Origin: JBBRLG01 sp038231495
GTDB taxonomy: Bacteria > Planctomycetota > Planctomycetia > Gemmatales > Gemmataceae
Length of the DNA: 5,584 nt
Direction: 5' to 3'
Assembly (NCBI GenBank): GCA_038231495.1
Contig: JBBRLG010000493.1
Span: 1 to 5,584 of the forward strand
Part shown: positions 5,565-5,584 of the stretch, piece after piece
Position numbering within the stretch: position 1 is the stretch's first letter
Layout of the letters: the number at the start of each line of letters is the position of its first letter
Program-made: the position numbers and the translations under genes
The notes under the pieces: generated by a model
Seen by the model: only the letters and a program-made list of their open reading frames with translations
What the model was told of the DNA's origin: nothing
Databases searched by the model: none

Positions 5565-5584
5565 CCCGCCCACCGCACGCAATA

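Overview
The window is GC-rich bacterial DNA with three complete protein genes, all on the minus strand, separated by intergenic regions full of inverted repeats. It most likely comes from a planctomycete, perhaps the Gemmataceae. That is an inference from three things: a very long YidC (870 aa) with a large periplasmic domain and a long basic tail; long hairpin repeats containing the motif AAGCCCGAAGCGCGAGCGAGG (and its variant), which I associate from memory with planctomycete genomes; and the style of the MnmE and phosphoesterase sequences. No database search was possible.

Layout in minus-strand transcription order (right to left). Positions 5330-5584 hold the phosphoesterase leader, a possible sigma70-type promoter and, at the right edge, four long G or C homopolymer runs. 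Positions 5329-4568 encode a calcineurin-like metallophosphoesterase starting at GTG, followed by a convincing intrinsic terminator (4501-4553). Positions 4349-4483 hold a 135-bp MITE-like inverted repeat with C/G-rich arms, flanked by a 10-bp direct repeat that ends two bases before the yidC ATG. Positions 4336-1724 encode YidC, the membrane-protein insertase. A large REP/BIME-like inverted repeat (1634-1700) lies in the 132-bp gap before mnmE (1591-248), the tRNA-modification GTPase. Downstream of mnmE, positions 1-233 contain two related copies of an approximately 100-bp palindromic element.

The order yidC then mnmE is a remnant of the widespread bacterial cluster rpmH-rnpA-yidC-jag-mnmE-mnmG near the replication origin. 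Here rnpA, jag and mnmG are missing from their expected places, a phosphoesterase lies upstream, and repeats have invaded each junction. YidC and MnmE act in different processes (membrane protein insertion; wobble-uridine modification with MnmG), so their adjacency is probably ancestral rather than functional. The phosphoesterase appears to be a separate transcription unit.

I see no defence system, CRISPR array, tRNA, rRNA or transposase. The items most worth a second look are the element abutting the yidC start, the covarying tandem palindromes, the divergent GTPase motifs of MnmE and the paired-tryptophan tail of YidC.
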